In this document: positions 1 through 6,918 of the stretch, piece by piece
How positions within the stretch are numbered: position 1 is the first letter of the stretch
How the letters are laid out: each line of letters begins with the position of its first letter
Made by a program: the position numbers and the translations under genes
Assembly: GCA_903927605.1 (NCBI GenBank)
Contig: CAIYNT010000116.1
Span: forward strand, 1-9,718
Origin: an uncultured Holophagaceae bacterium
GTDB lineage: Bacteria; Acidobacteriota; Holophagae; Holophagales; Holophagaceae
Reading direction: 5' to 3'
DNA length: 9,718 bases
Notes under the pieces: model-generated
Told to the model about the DNA's origin: nothing
Database searches by the model: none
Seen by the model: the letters and a program-made list of their open reading frames with translations, nothing else

Positions 1-63
1 ATGGCTCTGGTTTCGCGTCACTGCCCCGAAGCGTTCCCCGGCACCGGGCAGGTGGGTCGGCGC

Positions 64-90
64 CCATCTGCGGAATCTGCGTCATCTGTG
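64..90. repeat. Three-unit 9-bp tandem repeat
   Basis: Three consecutive 9-base units fit NNATCTGYG on the + strand (64-72, 73-81, 82-90); read on the other strand they are C[AG]CAGAT plus two bases. From memory, similar short runs of CACAGAT-like units occur as dispersed intergenic sequence in several bacterial phyla, but I cannot check this here. The repeat lies about 145 bp upstream of livH. No function can be assigned. Confidence 0.5.
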
Positions 91-125
91 GTTCCGCTTT
101 TGATCTTGAACGGCTGGGGCTGAGC

Positions 126-153
126 TTGGCCGATAACCGAGAAATAATTTAAT
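126..153 (+). promoter_or_regulatory. Candidate sigma-70-type promoter for the liv operon
   Basis: A possible -35 element TTGGCC (126-131, four of six matches to TTGACA) is separated by 16 bp from a possible -10 element TTTAAT (148-153, five of six matches to TATAAT). The local AT-rich stretch at 142-153 stands out from the surrounding GC-rich DNA. Transcription would start near 160, leaving a leader of about 75 nt before livH. This is inferred from consensus matching only; the rest of 1-234 shows no supportable gene, and the 40-codon frame at 1-123 has no family resemblance. Confidence 0.3.
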
Positions 154-234
154 GGATTCTGTTGAGGCCGAATGGGGCGGATGCATCTCCTTTTGGCCTC
201 AATTCATGTCTGACTTTCGAGGAAACTCCTTCCC

Positions 235-1185
235 ATGACCACAGCCCAGTTTCTGCAGAACCTGCTCAACGGTGTCAGCATAGGCAGCGTCTACGCCATT
301 TTCGCCCTGGGTTACACGCTGGTCTTTTCGATTCTCGGCATCATCAACTTCGCCCACGGGGCTGTGTTTACTTTGGGGGCCTATTTCACCTACACCCTGG
401 CGGTAGGAGAGTTCGGAATCAACGGGGCTCTCTCCGGCATGAAATTTGGCGTACACCTCCCGTTTGCGGTATCCCTCCTGATCGGGGCTGTCATCGCAGG
501 TCTGGTCGGTGTGCTTCTCGAGCATCTGGCCTTCAAGCCTCTGCGAAAGCGGGGTGGCGATTCGCTACTGGCATTGGTGAGCAGCCTTGGCGTTGCCCTG
601 GTGATCGTCAATGTCATCCAGTACCTGGTCGGGGCCGAAATCTACAGCTTTCCCTCCCAGGTCTACGGGGACATCCGGCCGGCTCTCATGTTCGAGGTGG
701 GGGGTGATCCGATGGTCATCCGGACGGTTCAGGTCATCATTTTCGCCGTCTGCATGGTCGTCTTGCTGTTGCTCGGTTACGTCGTCGCGTACACTCGTCT
801 CGGCAAAGCCCTGCAGGCCGTGGCGGAAAACCCGACCACGGCAAGCCTGCTAGGCATCAGCGTTGATCGGATCATCTTCGTCACCTTCTTCATGTCCGGC
901 TTCCTGGGCGGGCTAGCCGGAACGCTGGTGGGCACCAGCTATGGCATTTCCGGTCCCTACTTCGGGGTGAGCTACGGGTTGAAGGGACTGGCTGTGATTG
1001 TCCTTGGCGGCCTGGGCAGCATCCCGGGGGCCGTGCTGGGAGGGATGGTCATCGGCCTTGCCGAGGCCTTCGTGCCACCTGATTACAGCGCCTACAAGGA
1101 AGCCGTGGCCTTCGCTTTCCTGTTCATCGTGCTGCTGGCGCGCCCACAGGGCCTCCTCGGGCGAACTTTCATTCAGAAAGTGTAG
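235..1185 (+). CDS. livH: Branched-chain amino acid (HAAT) ABC transporter permease LivH
   Basis: This is an inner-membrane permease of 316 residues, close to the usual 290-310 for LivH. With LivM it should form the translocation channel of a hydrophobic amino acid importer. The N-terminus has the family hallmark LVFSILGIINFAHG (about residues 29-42), followed by several hydrophobic segments. The cytoplasmic coupling region GKALQAVAENPTTASLLGI (about 189-207) precedes the glycine-rich KGLAVIVLGGLGSIPGAVLGG segment seen in this family. The ATG at 235 is chosen because GAGGAA (219-224) lies 10 bases upstream and the reading frame is closed further upstream by the stop at 121-123. It is the first gene of livHMGF. 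An insertion-like stretch around residues 60-75 is somewhat longer than in short LivH proteins. The substrate is not provable from the permease; urea-type UrtB is less likely because it is usually much longer. Confidence 0.93.
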   Translation: MTTAQFLQNLLNGVSIGSVYAIFALGYTLVFSILGIINFAHGAVFTLGAYFTYTLAVGEFGINGALSGMKFGVHLPFAVSLLIGAVIAGLVGVLLEHLAFKPLRKRGGDSLLALVSSLGVALVIVNVIQYLVGAEIYSFPSQVYGDIRPALMFEVGGDPMVIRTVQVIIFAVCMVVLLLLGYVVAYTRLGKALQAVAENPTTASLLGISVDRIIFVTFFMSGFLGGLAGTLVGTSYGISGPYFGVSYGLKGLAVIVLGGLGSIPGAVLGGMVIGLAEAFVPPDYSAYKEAVAFAFLFIVLLARPQGLLGRTFIQKV

Positions 1186-1189
1186 TCGT

Positions 1190-2101
1190 ATGCAGGATTT
1201 CCTTCAGAACAACGGGTTCCTGATCGTCACCCTGGTGCAGCAGGGACTGCTTGCCATGAGCCTCTACTATCCGCTTATGGCAGGACAATTGAGTCTGGCC
1301 AGTCCGGGGTTCTATGCCCTGGGTGGGTATATCGCGGCGATCATCGGGACCGTCAGCTATTTTGCTCCCTGGCGGAGTTCGCTCGGCTGGTTCGTCTTTC
1401 CCGTCGAATGGGTCCTTGCCGGGCTCGCGAGCGGCGTTCTCGCACTGCTGGTCGGCCTTCCGGCCCTGCGGTTACGTGGGATCTACCTGGCCCTGGCCAC
1501 CATCGCCTTTGTGGAGATCCTGCGTGTGGTCTCCCTGAACCTTGAGATCACCGGTGGGGCCATCGGCATCTTCGGTGTGCCTCAGCTGTTCGAGAGTCGC
1601 TGGAGCTACATCTGGATCTTCGCCCCCCTGCTGGTCATCATGCTGGCTTTCAGCTACCGCCTCGAGCGGTCGCGGGTTGGGAGAGCCTTCAAGGCCATCC
1701 GAGAAGACGAACTGGCCGCTGACGCCATGGGGATCAATCCGACCCGCTACAAGGTCTTGAGCTTCGTGATCGGCGCCATGTTGGCCGGAATGGTCGGCGC
1801 CATGAGCGCCCCCTTGCTCAACACCTGGAATGCCCGGCAGGGCACCTTCGACGCCTCCATCGCCTATCTGGCCTATGTCCTCATCGGTGGCAGCCGCTCC
1901 ATGTGGGGCCCCCTCCTGGGCGCCATGCTGTTGGCCTCTCTCCCCGAGGTGCTGCGCCCTCTGAAGGATTCCCGCCTGATCATCAACGGTCTGGTCCTCG
2001 TTTTCGCCAGCATCTATCTGCCCCAGGGCATTGCGGGCGCCATCGTCCAGCTCAGAGATGCCGCCTCCCGCAGAATGGGATTTTCCGGGGGCGAGAAATG
2101 A
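1190..2101 (+). CDS. livM: Branched-chain amino acid (HAAT) ABC transporter permease LivM
   Basis: This is the second membrane subunit, 303 residues long. It resembles the short LivM form; the E. coli protein is over 100 residues longer at its N-terminus. The recognisable features are AGQLSLASPGFYALGGYIAA near residues 28-47, LPALRLRGIYLALATIAFVE near 89-108, the coupling segment GRAFKAIREDELAADAMGI near 164-182, and a glycine-rich C-terminal half (IGGSRSMWGPLLGA). The start at 1190 is preferred because residues from there match the family, while the longer open frame back to 998 only shadows livH. It begins 4 bases after the livH stop, so translation is probably coupled, and its stop overlaps the livG start in an ATGA. 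LivM pairs with LivH as a heterodimer. Confidence 0.93.
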   Translation: MQDFLQNNGFLIVTLVQQGLLAMSLYYPLMAGQLSLASPGFYALGGYIAAIIGTVSYFAPWRSSLGWFVFPVEWVLAGLASGVLALLVGLPALRLRGIYLALATIAFVEILRVVSLNLEITGGAIGIFGVPQLFESRWSYIWIFAPLLVIMLAFSYRLERSRVGRAFKAIREDELAADAMGINPTRYKVLSFVIGAMLAGMVGAMSAPLLNTWNARQGTFDASIAYLAYVLIGGSRSMWGPLLGAMLLASLPEVLRPLKDSRLIINGLVLVFASIYLPQGIAGAIVQLRDAASRRMGFSGGEK

Positions 2102-2862
2102 CTGTGCTGATGGAGGCCAAAGGCTTGTGCAGGCATTTCGGTGCCCTGAGGGCCGTCCACGATGTTTCCTTTCAAGTCCTGGAGGGAGAAATCTTCGGGT
2201 TGATCGGACCGAATGGGGCCGGTAAGACGACGCTGTTCAACCTGATCTCAGGCCTCACACCGGTGAGCGGGGGGACCTTCAGCTATCGGGGCGAGAAGGT
2301 GACTGGGCTTCCCCCTCATAGCATTGCCCAGAGAGGTATCGGCAGGACCTTTCAGAACATTCGCCTCTTCAGGGGCCTGAGCGCCCTGGATAACATCCGG
2401 GCAGCCCAGCATGTCACCACGAAGAGTGGTCTCCTGAGCGGCATCCTGGGAATGCCTGGCAGCCGGGCGGAAGAAAAGAGGGTGGATCAGAAGGCGTGGG
2501 AGATCCTGGATCTGATCAGCCTCACAGCCCGTGCCACTGAGCATGCAGGCAATTTCTCCTATGGTGACCAGCGTCGCCTGGAGATCGGGCGGGCCCTGGC
2601 CATGCAGCCCCGTGTGCTTCTTCTGGACGAACCCGCAGCGGGCATGAATGCCTCCGAGAAACACAGCCTGACGGAGTTCATCCGCACCATCCGGACTCAG
2701 TTTCAGCTCACTGTGCTGCTGATTGAACATCACGTGCCACTGGTCATGAATCTCTGCGACCGGATCGCGGTTCTCAACTTCGGAGAACTGATCACCGTAG
2801 GCAATCCGGTGGATGTACAGAAGAATCCAGCCGTGATTGAAGCCTATCTGGGAGCAGAATAA
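2098..2862 (+). CDS. livG: Branched-chain amino acid ABC transporter ATPase LivG
   Basis: This is a cytoplasmic ATPase subunit of 254 residues, normal for LivG. Walker A is GPNGAGKT (37-44), the Q-loop glutamine is in RTFQNIRLF (Q86), and the ABC signature is the LivG-type [11 protein letters not shown] (153-163). Walker B is VLLLDEP (D177, catalytic E178) and the H-loop is IEHH (H211). All catalytic residues are present. The start is placed at 2098, where ATGA overlaps the livM stop; an in-frame ATG at 2110 is a possible alternative. The ribosome site is weak (GGGGGCGAG immediately upstream), which fits translational coupling to livM. The frame extending back to 1903 is a livM shadow. It should pair with LivF to energise LivHM. 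Confidence 0.94.
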   Translation: MTVLMEAKGLCRHFGALRAVHDVSFQVLEGEIFGLIGPNGAGKTTLFNLISGLTPVSGGTFSYRGEKVTGLPPHSIAQRGIGRTFQNIRLFRGLSALDNIRAAQHVTTKSGLLSGILGMPGSRAEEKRVDQKAWEILDLISLTARATEHAGNFSYGDQRRLEIGRALAMQPRVLLLDEPAAGMNASEKHSLTEFIRTIRTQFQLTVLLIEHHVPLVMNLCDRIAVLNFGELITVGNPVDVQKNPAVIEAYLGAE

Positions 2863-3573
2863 ATGGCACTGTTGGAGTTGAAGAATCTCAGCATCAACTA
2901 CGGCGCCATCCAGGCGGTACGCAACCTCGACCTGGAGGTGAACGCCGGGGAAATCGTCACCCTGATCGGGGCCAATGGGGCCGGGAAATCCACCACCCTG
3001 CGGGGGATTTCCCGGCTGCTGAAATCACGCGAGGGGTCTATTCGTTTTGATGGCGTCGATGTCACCCGCCACGCTCCTGATCTTGTGGTGCGTCTGGGGA
3101 TTGCTCAAAGTCCGGAAGGTCGGCAGGTCCTCGCACGACAGACGGTCCTCGACAACCTCAAGCTGGGCGCCTTCGTTCGCAAGGACCACGTGGGGATTCA
3201 AAGCGACCTGTCGAAAATGTTCAACCTGTTCCCCTTGCTCGCCGAGCGCAGGAAGCAGCTGGCAGGCACGCTGTCCGGTGGCGAGCAGCAGATGCTGGCA
3301 ATTGCCCGGGCCATGATGAGTCGCCCCAAGCTCTTGATGCTCGATGAACCGAGCCTTGGTCTGGCTCCCTTGATCGTGCTGGAGATCTTCTCGATCATCG
3401 GCAACCTGAACAAGGAAGGCACCACCATCCTGCTGGTCGAACAGAACGCCAAGCTGGCCATGCAGCAATCCCACCGGACCTATGTCCTCGAGGCCGGACA
3501 GATCACCTTCTCGGGTGCTTCCAGCGACCTCCTGACGGACAAACGGGTGCTTCACGCCTATCTGGGGGATTGA
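2863..3573 (+). CDS. livF: Branched-chain amino acid ABC transporter ATPase LivF
   Basis: This is the second ATPase subunit, 236 residues, the normal LivF length. Walker A is GANGAGKST (36-44). The segment SPEGRQVLARQTVLDNL (83-99) corresponds to the LivF PEGR motif. The signature is LSGGEQQ (137-143) and Walker B is LLMLDEP (D161, E162). The H-loop position holds glutamine in LVEQNA (Q194), which is usual in LivF and not a defect. The ATG follows the livG stop directly, with GGGAG (2850-2854) 8 bases upstream. It ends the liv operon: the next gene lies on the other strand 13 bp away. No terminator hairpin with a T-run is visible after it, so transcripts may run into the antisense of the amidohydrolase gene. 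Confidence 0.94.
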   Translation: MALLELKNLSINYGAIQAVRNLDLEVNAGEIVTLIGANGAGKSTTLRGISRLLKSREGSIRFDGVDVTRHAPDLVVRLGIAQSPEGRQVLARQTVLDNLKLGAFVRKDHVGIQSDLSKMFNLFPLLAERRKQLAGTLSGGEQQMLAIARAMMSRPKLLMLDEPSLGLAPLIVLEIFSIIGNLNKEGTTILLVEQNAKLAMQQSHRTYVLEAGQITFSGASSDLLTDKRVLHAYLGD

Positions 3574-3586
3574 GTTTTGCCGGGAA

Positions 3587-5077
3587 TTATCGGTGTGCCC
3601 CTGTGCCCTTGAGTTCGGGGGCCGTGGCCCGGTGGGCGGCGAAGGCCTCGGACAGAGCCTGGACCTTGGCCATGATGTCCTCGGCGCGGCTGCCATCCTG
3701 GAAGGGCAGGATGCGGCCATCCAGCTTGAGCAGGCGGCCCGAGGCCACCACCGTATCCACCTCGGAGCCATCCGCCGCCCACAACAGGTTCTCGGTGAGG
3801 TTGTCCAGGCGCGTGGGCACCAGATTCGGGCGGGCCAGGTCCAGCAGGATCCAGTCCGCCTGGCGGCCAGGGGCCAGCTCACCCTGATCGAAGCCCAGGA
3901 TCCGGTTGGGCACCACGGTGATCATCTCCAGCAGCTGCTGCGAGGGCAGGAGCGTGGCGTCTTGGTGGAAGGCCTTCTGGTACTGGGCCGCCAGCCGGGC
4001 TGCCGCGAACAGGTTCTGGTTGTCCGCCGAGCCCGACCCATCGGTGGAGATGGCCACCGGCACGCCTGCGCGGAGCAGGTCCATCAGGGGAGGCATGCCC
4101 GAGCCCAGGATCGTGTTGGCCAGGGGGTTGTGGACAACGGCCGTGCCAGCGGCCGCGAGGAGTTCCACATCGTTTGGCCCGCAGTTCACCTGGTGGGCCA
4201 GGACCGTGGAACTGTCCAGGAGGCCGATCTCCTTGAAATACTCCACGGGCGTGAGGCCCGGCTCCACCTCCTGGGTGAACCAGCGCGTGGTCCGCGGCTC
4301 TTCGGCGCTATGGATGTGCAGGAGGGTGCCGTGGCGACGGGCCCACTCCTTCTGGGGGATCAGCGACTCGCGGCTGTTGGAGAAGTCCTGGTCCGGGCCG
4401 GGCATGAAGCGGGTGCGGACACAGCCCGCCTGGATCTCCAGAGCCCGGTCCAGGCGTGCCAGCGCGTCGCCGGGCCGGTCCAGGAGCGCTTTGGCGTAGT
4501 GGCGGTCCTGGCTGCCCACGGCAACGAGCATGCGGGTCCCCGCCGCCTCGTTGGCTGTGGCGATGTCCTCCAGATGATGCTTGTTCCAGTTGCAGTGATG
4601 CACCATGGAGGCCGTGATGCCGTAGTGGATATCGCAGACTCGCGCCATCCGGTAGACCGCCAGCTGAGGGCTGCAACCAAGCATGTCGATCAATTCCGCC
4701 CGGTGGGAGTTCATGAATCCGGTGAAGGGGTTCACGGCATGGTCCAGCCAGTCGGTCAGGGCTTCGTCCCGGGCCAGGCCGATGAGGGGCTGCTCGTGGT
4801 CGTGGCCATGGGCTTTCACCAGGGCCGGAAGCAGCACCATGTCCTGCATGGGGATCGGGTCCGAGGAAGGGATTTCCCGACGGGTGTGCAGTACCTCCAG
4901 CCGCTGGCCCCAGGTCCGCAGCAGTCGGGCTCCGATTTCCGGGGTGTAGGCTCCCGCCTCCAAAAGGCAACCATCGCTGGCCAGGACATACCCGTCCTGA
5001 ATGCGTCGGGCGCGATCAGGTTCGGCCAGAGGGAGCATGAAACGGGCCCGGCAGACAAAGGCGGATGCAGCGGACAT
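3587..5077 (-). CDS. Amidohydrolase, TRZ/ATZ (guanine-deaminase-like) family
   Basis: This 496-residue protein is a probable cytoplasmic metal-dependent hydrolase with the amidohydrolase TIM-barrel fold. It has no signal peptide. The sequence shows the metal site HGH (H90, H92) in ALVKAHGHDHE, the barrel strand HIHSAE (H256, E259 as the likely proton-shuttling glutamate), a histidine in VLAHQVN (H295), HNPLAN (316-321), and the metal/catalytic aspartate in ISTDGSGS (D346). The C-terminal LAPGRQADWILLD (401-413) is the small beta-sandwich domain typical of cyclic deaminases and chlorohydrolases. A GAGG ribosome site (5084-5087 on the complement) lies 6 bases before the ATG. Family members deaminate guanine, adenosine derivatives, cytosine or triazines. 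The divergent nucleoside-type importer suggests a purine or related heterocycle, but the exact substrate cannot be read from sequence. The long opposite-strand frame is a codon-bias shadow. Confidence 0.85.
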   Translation of the reverse strand: MSAASAFVCRARFMLPLAEPDRARRIQDGYVLASDGCLLEAGAYTPEIGARLLRTWGQRLEVLHTRREIPSSDPIPMQDMVLLPALVKAHGHDHEQPLIGLARDEALTDWLDHAVNPFTGFMNSHRAELIDMLGCSPQLAVYRMARVCDIHYGITASMVHHCNWNKHHLEDIATANEAAGTRMLVAVGSQDRHYAKALLDRPGDALARLDRALEIQAGCVRTRFMPGPDQDFSNSRESLIPQKEWARRHGTLLHIHSAEEPRTTRWFTQEVEPGLTPVEYFKEIGLLDSSTVLAHQVNCGPNDVELLAAAGTAVVHNPLANTILGSGMPPLMDLLRAGVPVAISTDGSGSADNQNLFAAARLAAQYQKAFHQDATLLPSQQLLEMITVVPNRILGFDQGELAPGRQADWILLDLARPNLVPTRLDNLTENLLWAADGSEVDTVVASGRLLKLDGRILPFQDGSRAEDIMAKVQALSEAFAAHRATAPELKGTGAHR

Positions 5078-5358
5078 GACAGACCTCAGACGGGAGGGAA
5101 GGCGTGCAGCTTTGAGGTAGAGGAAGGATGATCTAGCCTGTTAATGGTAGGATTTTTTTTATCCACAATAATTTTTTATTCACCATGACCTACCAATTCG
5201 TGTACCTTCCAACTGTCTACTCATCGATCATCTTCCAAGGGCATCACCTGGGTTCATCAGACTCTCCCCAACGGGGGTCCGTCACGGGATGATTTCAGGA
5301 GTAACTGATTTCCACTCGCATCAAGACCCTCTGAAACCACCCCAAGGCAGGGAATTCC
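5078..5358. other. Divergent intergenic region between amidohydrolase and nup operon
   Basis: These 281 bp separate two divergent starts and must carry both promoters. The core at about 5139-5200 is very AT-rich against GC-rich surroundings. I find no hexamer pair that I can confidently call for either direction. On the + strand the leader beyond 5200 contains only a short CCCC-AAC-GGGG hairpin (5266-5276) with a 3-nt loop and no T-run, so it is not a convincing terminator. I recognise no known purine or guanidine riboswitch consensus. The downstream gene has AGGGA at 5349-5353. Confidence 0.6.
5145..5195. promoter_or_regulatory. Candidate operator: inverted repeat enclosing a direct repeat
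   Basis: A 7-bp inverted repeat, TGGTAGG (5145-5151) and CCTACCA (5189-5195), is separated by 37 bp. Inside it lies a near-perfect 12-bp direct repeat, TTTTTTATCCAC (5155-5166) and TTTTTTATTCAC (5172-5183), with one mismatch and a 17-bp offset. A further small palindrome AATAA-TTTT-TTATT spans 5167-5180. The location between divergent starts suits a regulator-binding site or overlapping promoters. No regulator gene is visible in the window, so the binding protein is unknown. The repeats are seen directly; the role is inferred. Confidence 0.4.
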
Positions 5359-6918
5359 ATGTCCCACCCAACCCAGCCCACTCCCCGGATTGTTCTGAAG
5401 GGTATCCGGAAGTCCTATCCCTCGGTGGTGGCCAACGATGGGATCGACTTGGAAGTCCTGCCAGGAGAGATCCACGCGGTGGTGGGGGAGAATGGCGCGG
5501 GGAAATCCACCCTCATGAAGATCATCTATGGAGTCACCCGACCTGATGCGGGACAACTCCTCTGGGAAGGCAAACCGGTGCGCATCCACAACCCCGCGCA
5601 GGCGCGGGAACTGGGCATTGGCATGGTGTTCCAGCATTTTTCGCTGTTCGAGACCCTCTCGGTGACCCAGAACGTGGCCTTGGCCATGCCAGGTCCCTTT
5701 GATCTGGCAGGGCTCGCCAAGCGCATCGAGGAGGTCTCCGAGCGCTACGGACTTCCAGTGGATCCCCACCGCCTGGTGCATGACCTCTCCGTAGGGGAAC
5801 GCCAGCGGGTGGAAATCACCCGCTGCCTCCTGCAGTCACCCAGGCTCTTGATCCTGGATGAGCCCACTTCCGTGCTCACGCCTCAGGCGGTGCGAAAGCT
5901 CTTTGAGACCCTGCGGCAATTGGCGACTGAGGGTTGCAGCATCCTCTACATCAGCCACAAGCTCGATGAGATCCAGGAGCTCTGCCACAAGGCCACGGTA
6001 CTTCGCGCTGGGCGTGTGACGGGCACCTGCGTGCCTTCTCAGGAGACCCCCAAGACCATCGCCCGCATGATGATCGGCGAGGACCTGCCTGTCTTCCAGC
6101 ACGGCGAACCCACTGGGGGCGGGGAAGTGCGCCTGCGTCTGGAGAACCTCTCTCTGGTGCCGGAGGATCCCTTCGGCGTGGTGCTGAGGAACATGAATCT
6201 GGAAGTGCATAGCGGCGAGATCGTGGGCATCGCCGGTGTCTCGGGCAATGGCCAGCAGGAGCTCATGTGGGCCATTTCCGGCGAGGAACCGATCCGGGAT
6301 GGCCGGTCCGTGCAAGTCTGCGGGGTTCCCGCCGGGCGGATGGATTCCGGACGTCGCCGGTCCCTCGGCCTCTGCTTCGTGCCTGAGGAGCGGCTGGGCC
6401 GAGGCGCCGTGCCCCGGCTCTCGCTCGCGGAAAACGCCCTGCTCACCGCCTACCGGAAAGGCATGCTGGTCCTGGGGCTGATTCGCTTCGGATCCGCCCG
6501 ACGCTTTGCCGAGGAATGCATCAAGCGCTTCGACGTGAAGTGTGGTGGACCCAGCTCTGAGGCGAAGTCCCTTTCGGGGGGCAACCTGCAGAAGTTCATC
6601 GTGGGCCGGGAGATCATGCAGAACCCCAAGCTACTGATTCTTGCCCAGCCCACCTGGGGCGTGGACGTGGGTGCCGCCTCCTTCATCCGGCGGCAGCTGC
6701 TGGAGTTGCGGGAATCTGGTACGGCCATTCTGGTGGTGTCCGAGGAACTGGACGAACTCTTCGAGATCTGTGACCGCCTGGTGGTCATCGCCAAGGGCTG
6801 CCTATCTCCGCCCAAAGTCACCTCTGAAACGGGCGTGGAAGAGATTGGCGTGTGGATGAGCGGCATGTGGCCGGGAAATGGAACCCAAGAGTCCGGCGAG
6901 GCGCCTGATGTGGCTTAG
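5359..6918 (+). CDS. Nucleoside-type ABC importer ATPase, two fused ABC domains (NupO/YufO-like)
   Basis: This 519-residue cytoplasmic protein has two ABC domains, the arrangement used by sugar and nucleoside importers (RbsA, NupO/YufO). The first domain is complete: GENGAGKST (43-51), Q-loop Q92, signature LSVGERQR (143-150), LILDEP (D167, E168) and H200 in YISH. The second is degenerate: GVSGNGQQE (293-301) lacks the Walker A lysine, LSGGNLQ (405-411) is intact, LILAQP puts glutamine at the catalytic glutamate (Q430), and SEELDE (461-466) replaces the H-loop histidine. These changes are usual for the family and suggest ATP hydrolysis mainly at one site. AGGGA (5349-5353) lies 5 bases before the ATG. 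It is the first gene of a four-gene operon that also encodes two permeases and a BMP binding protein, which points to nucleosides or purine bases rather than ribose. Confidence 0.92.
   Translation: MSHPTQPTPRIVLKGIRKSYPSVVANDGIDLEVLPGEIHAVVGENGAGKSTLMKIIYGVTRPDAGQLLWEGKPVRIHNPAQARELGIGMVFQHFSLFETLSVTQNVALAMPGPFDLAGLAKRIEEVSERYGLPVDPHRLVHDLSVGERQRVEITRCLLQSPRLLILDEPTSVLTPQAVRKLFETLRQLATEGCSILYISHKLDEIQELCHKATVLRAGRVTGTCVPSQETPKTIARMMIGEDLPVFQHGEPTGGGEVRLRLENLSLVPEDPFGVVLRNMNLEVHSGEIVGIAGVSGNGQQELMWAISGEEPIRDGRSVQVCGVPAGRMDSGRRRSLGLCFVPEERLGRGAVPRLSLAENALLTAYRKGMLVLGLIRFGSARRFAEECIKRFDVKCGGPSSEAKSLSGGNLQKFIVGREIMQNPKLLILAQPTWGVDVGAASFIRRQLLELRESGTAILVVSEELDELFEICDRLVVIAKGCLSPPKVTSETGVEEIGVWMSGMWPGNGTQESGEAPDVA
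6898..6901 (+). promoter_or_regulatory. Ribosome binding site deciding the start of the first nup permease
   Basis: GAGG sits 6 bases before the ATG at 6908. The earlier in-frame ATG at 6878 has only a poor GGGAA immediately before it. This supports 6908 as the start, inside the end of the ATPase gene. Confidence 0.55.

Noticed and set aside
1..123. A 40-codon ORF starting at the first base
   Set aside because: It spans the 9-bp repeat, has no family resemblance and its upstream context is not visible, so the ATG could be chance.
162..707. A 181-codon + strand frame overlapping the livH start
   Set aside because: It runs out of frame through livH, gives an R/H/G-rich product and has no credible ribosome site, while livH has clear family motifs.
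3440..3450. Glutamine in place of the H-loop histidine in LivF
   Set aside because: The LVEQNA sequence is the usual LivF form, not a loss-of-function change.
3593..5131. A 512-codon open frame on the + strand opposite the amidohydrolase gene
   Set aside because: Its translation is low-complexity, rich in G, R, H, Q and V, with no recognisable domain. It mirrors a well-supported amidohydrolase gene in high-GC DNA, where antisense frames stay open by codon bias.
5200..5358. A riboswitch or attenuator in the nup leader
   Set aside because: Only a 4-bp CCCC/GGGG hairpin is visible, with no T-run after it, and I recognise no conserved purine, preQ1 or guanidine riboswitch core.
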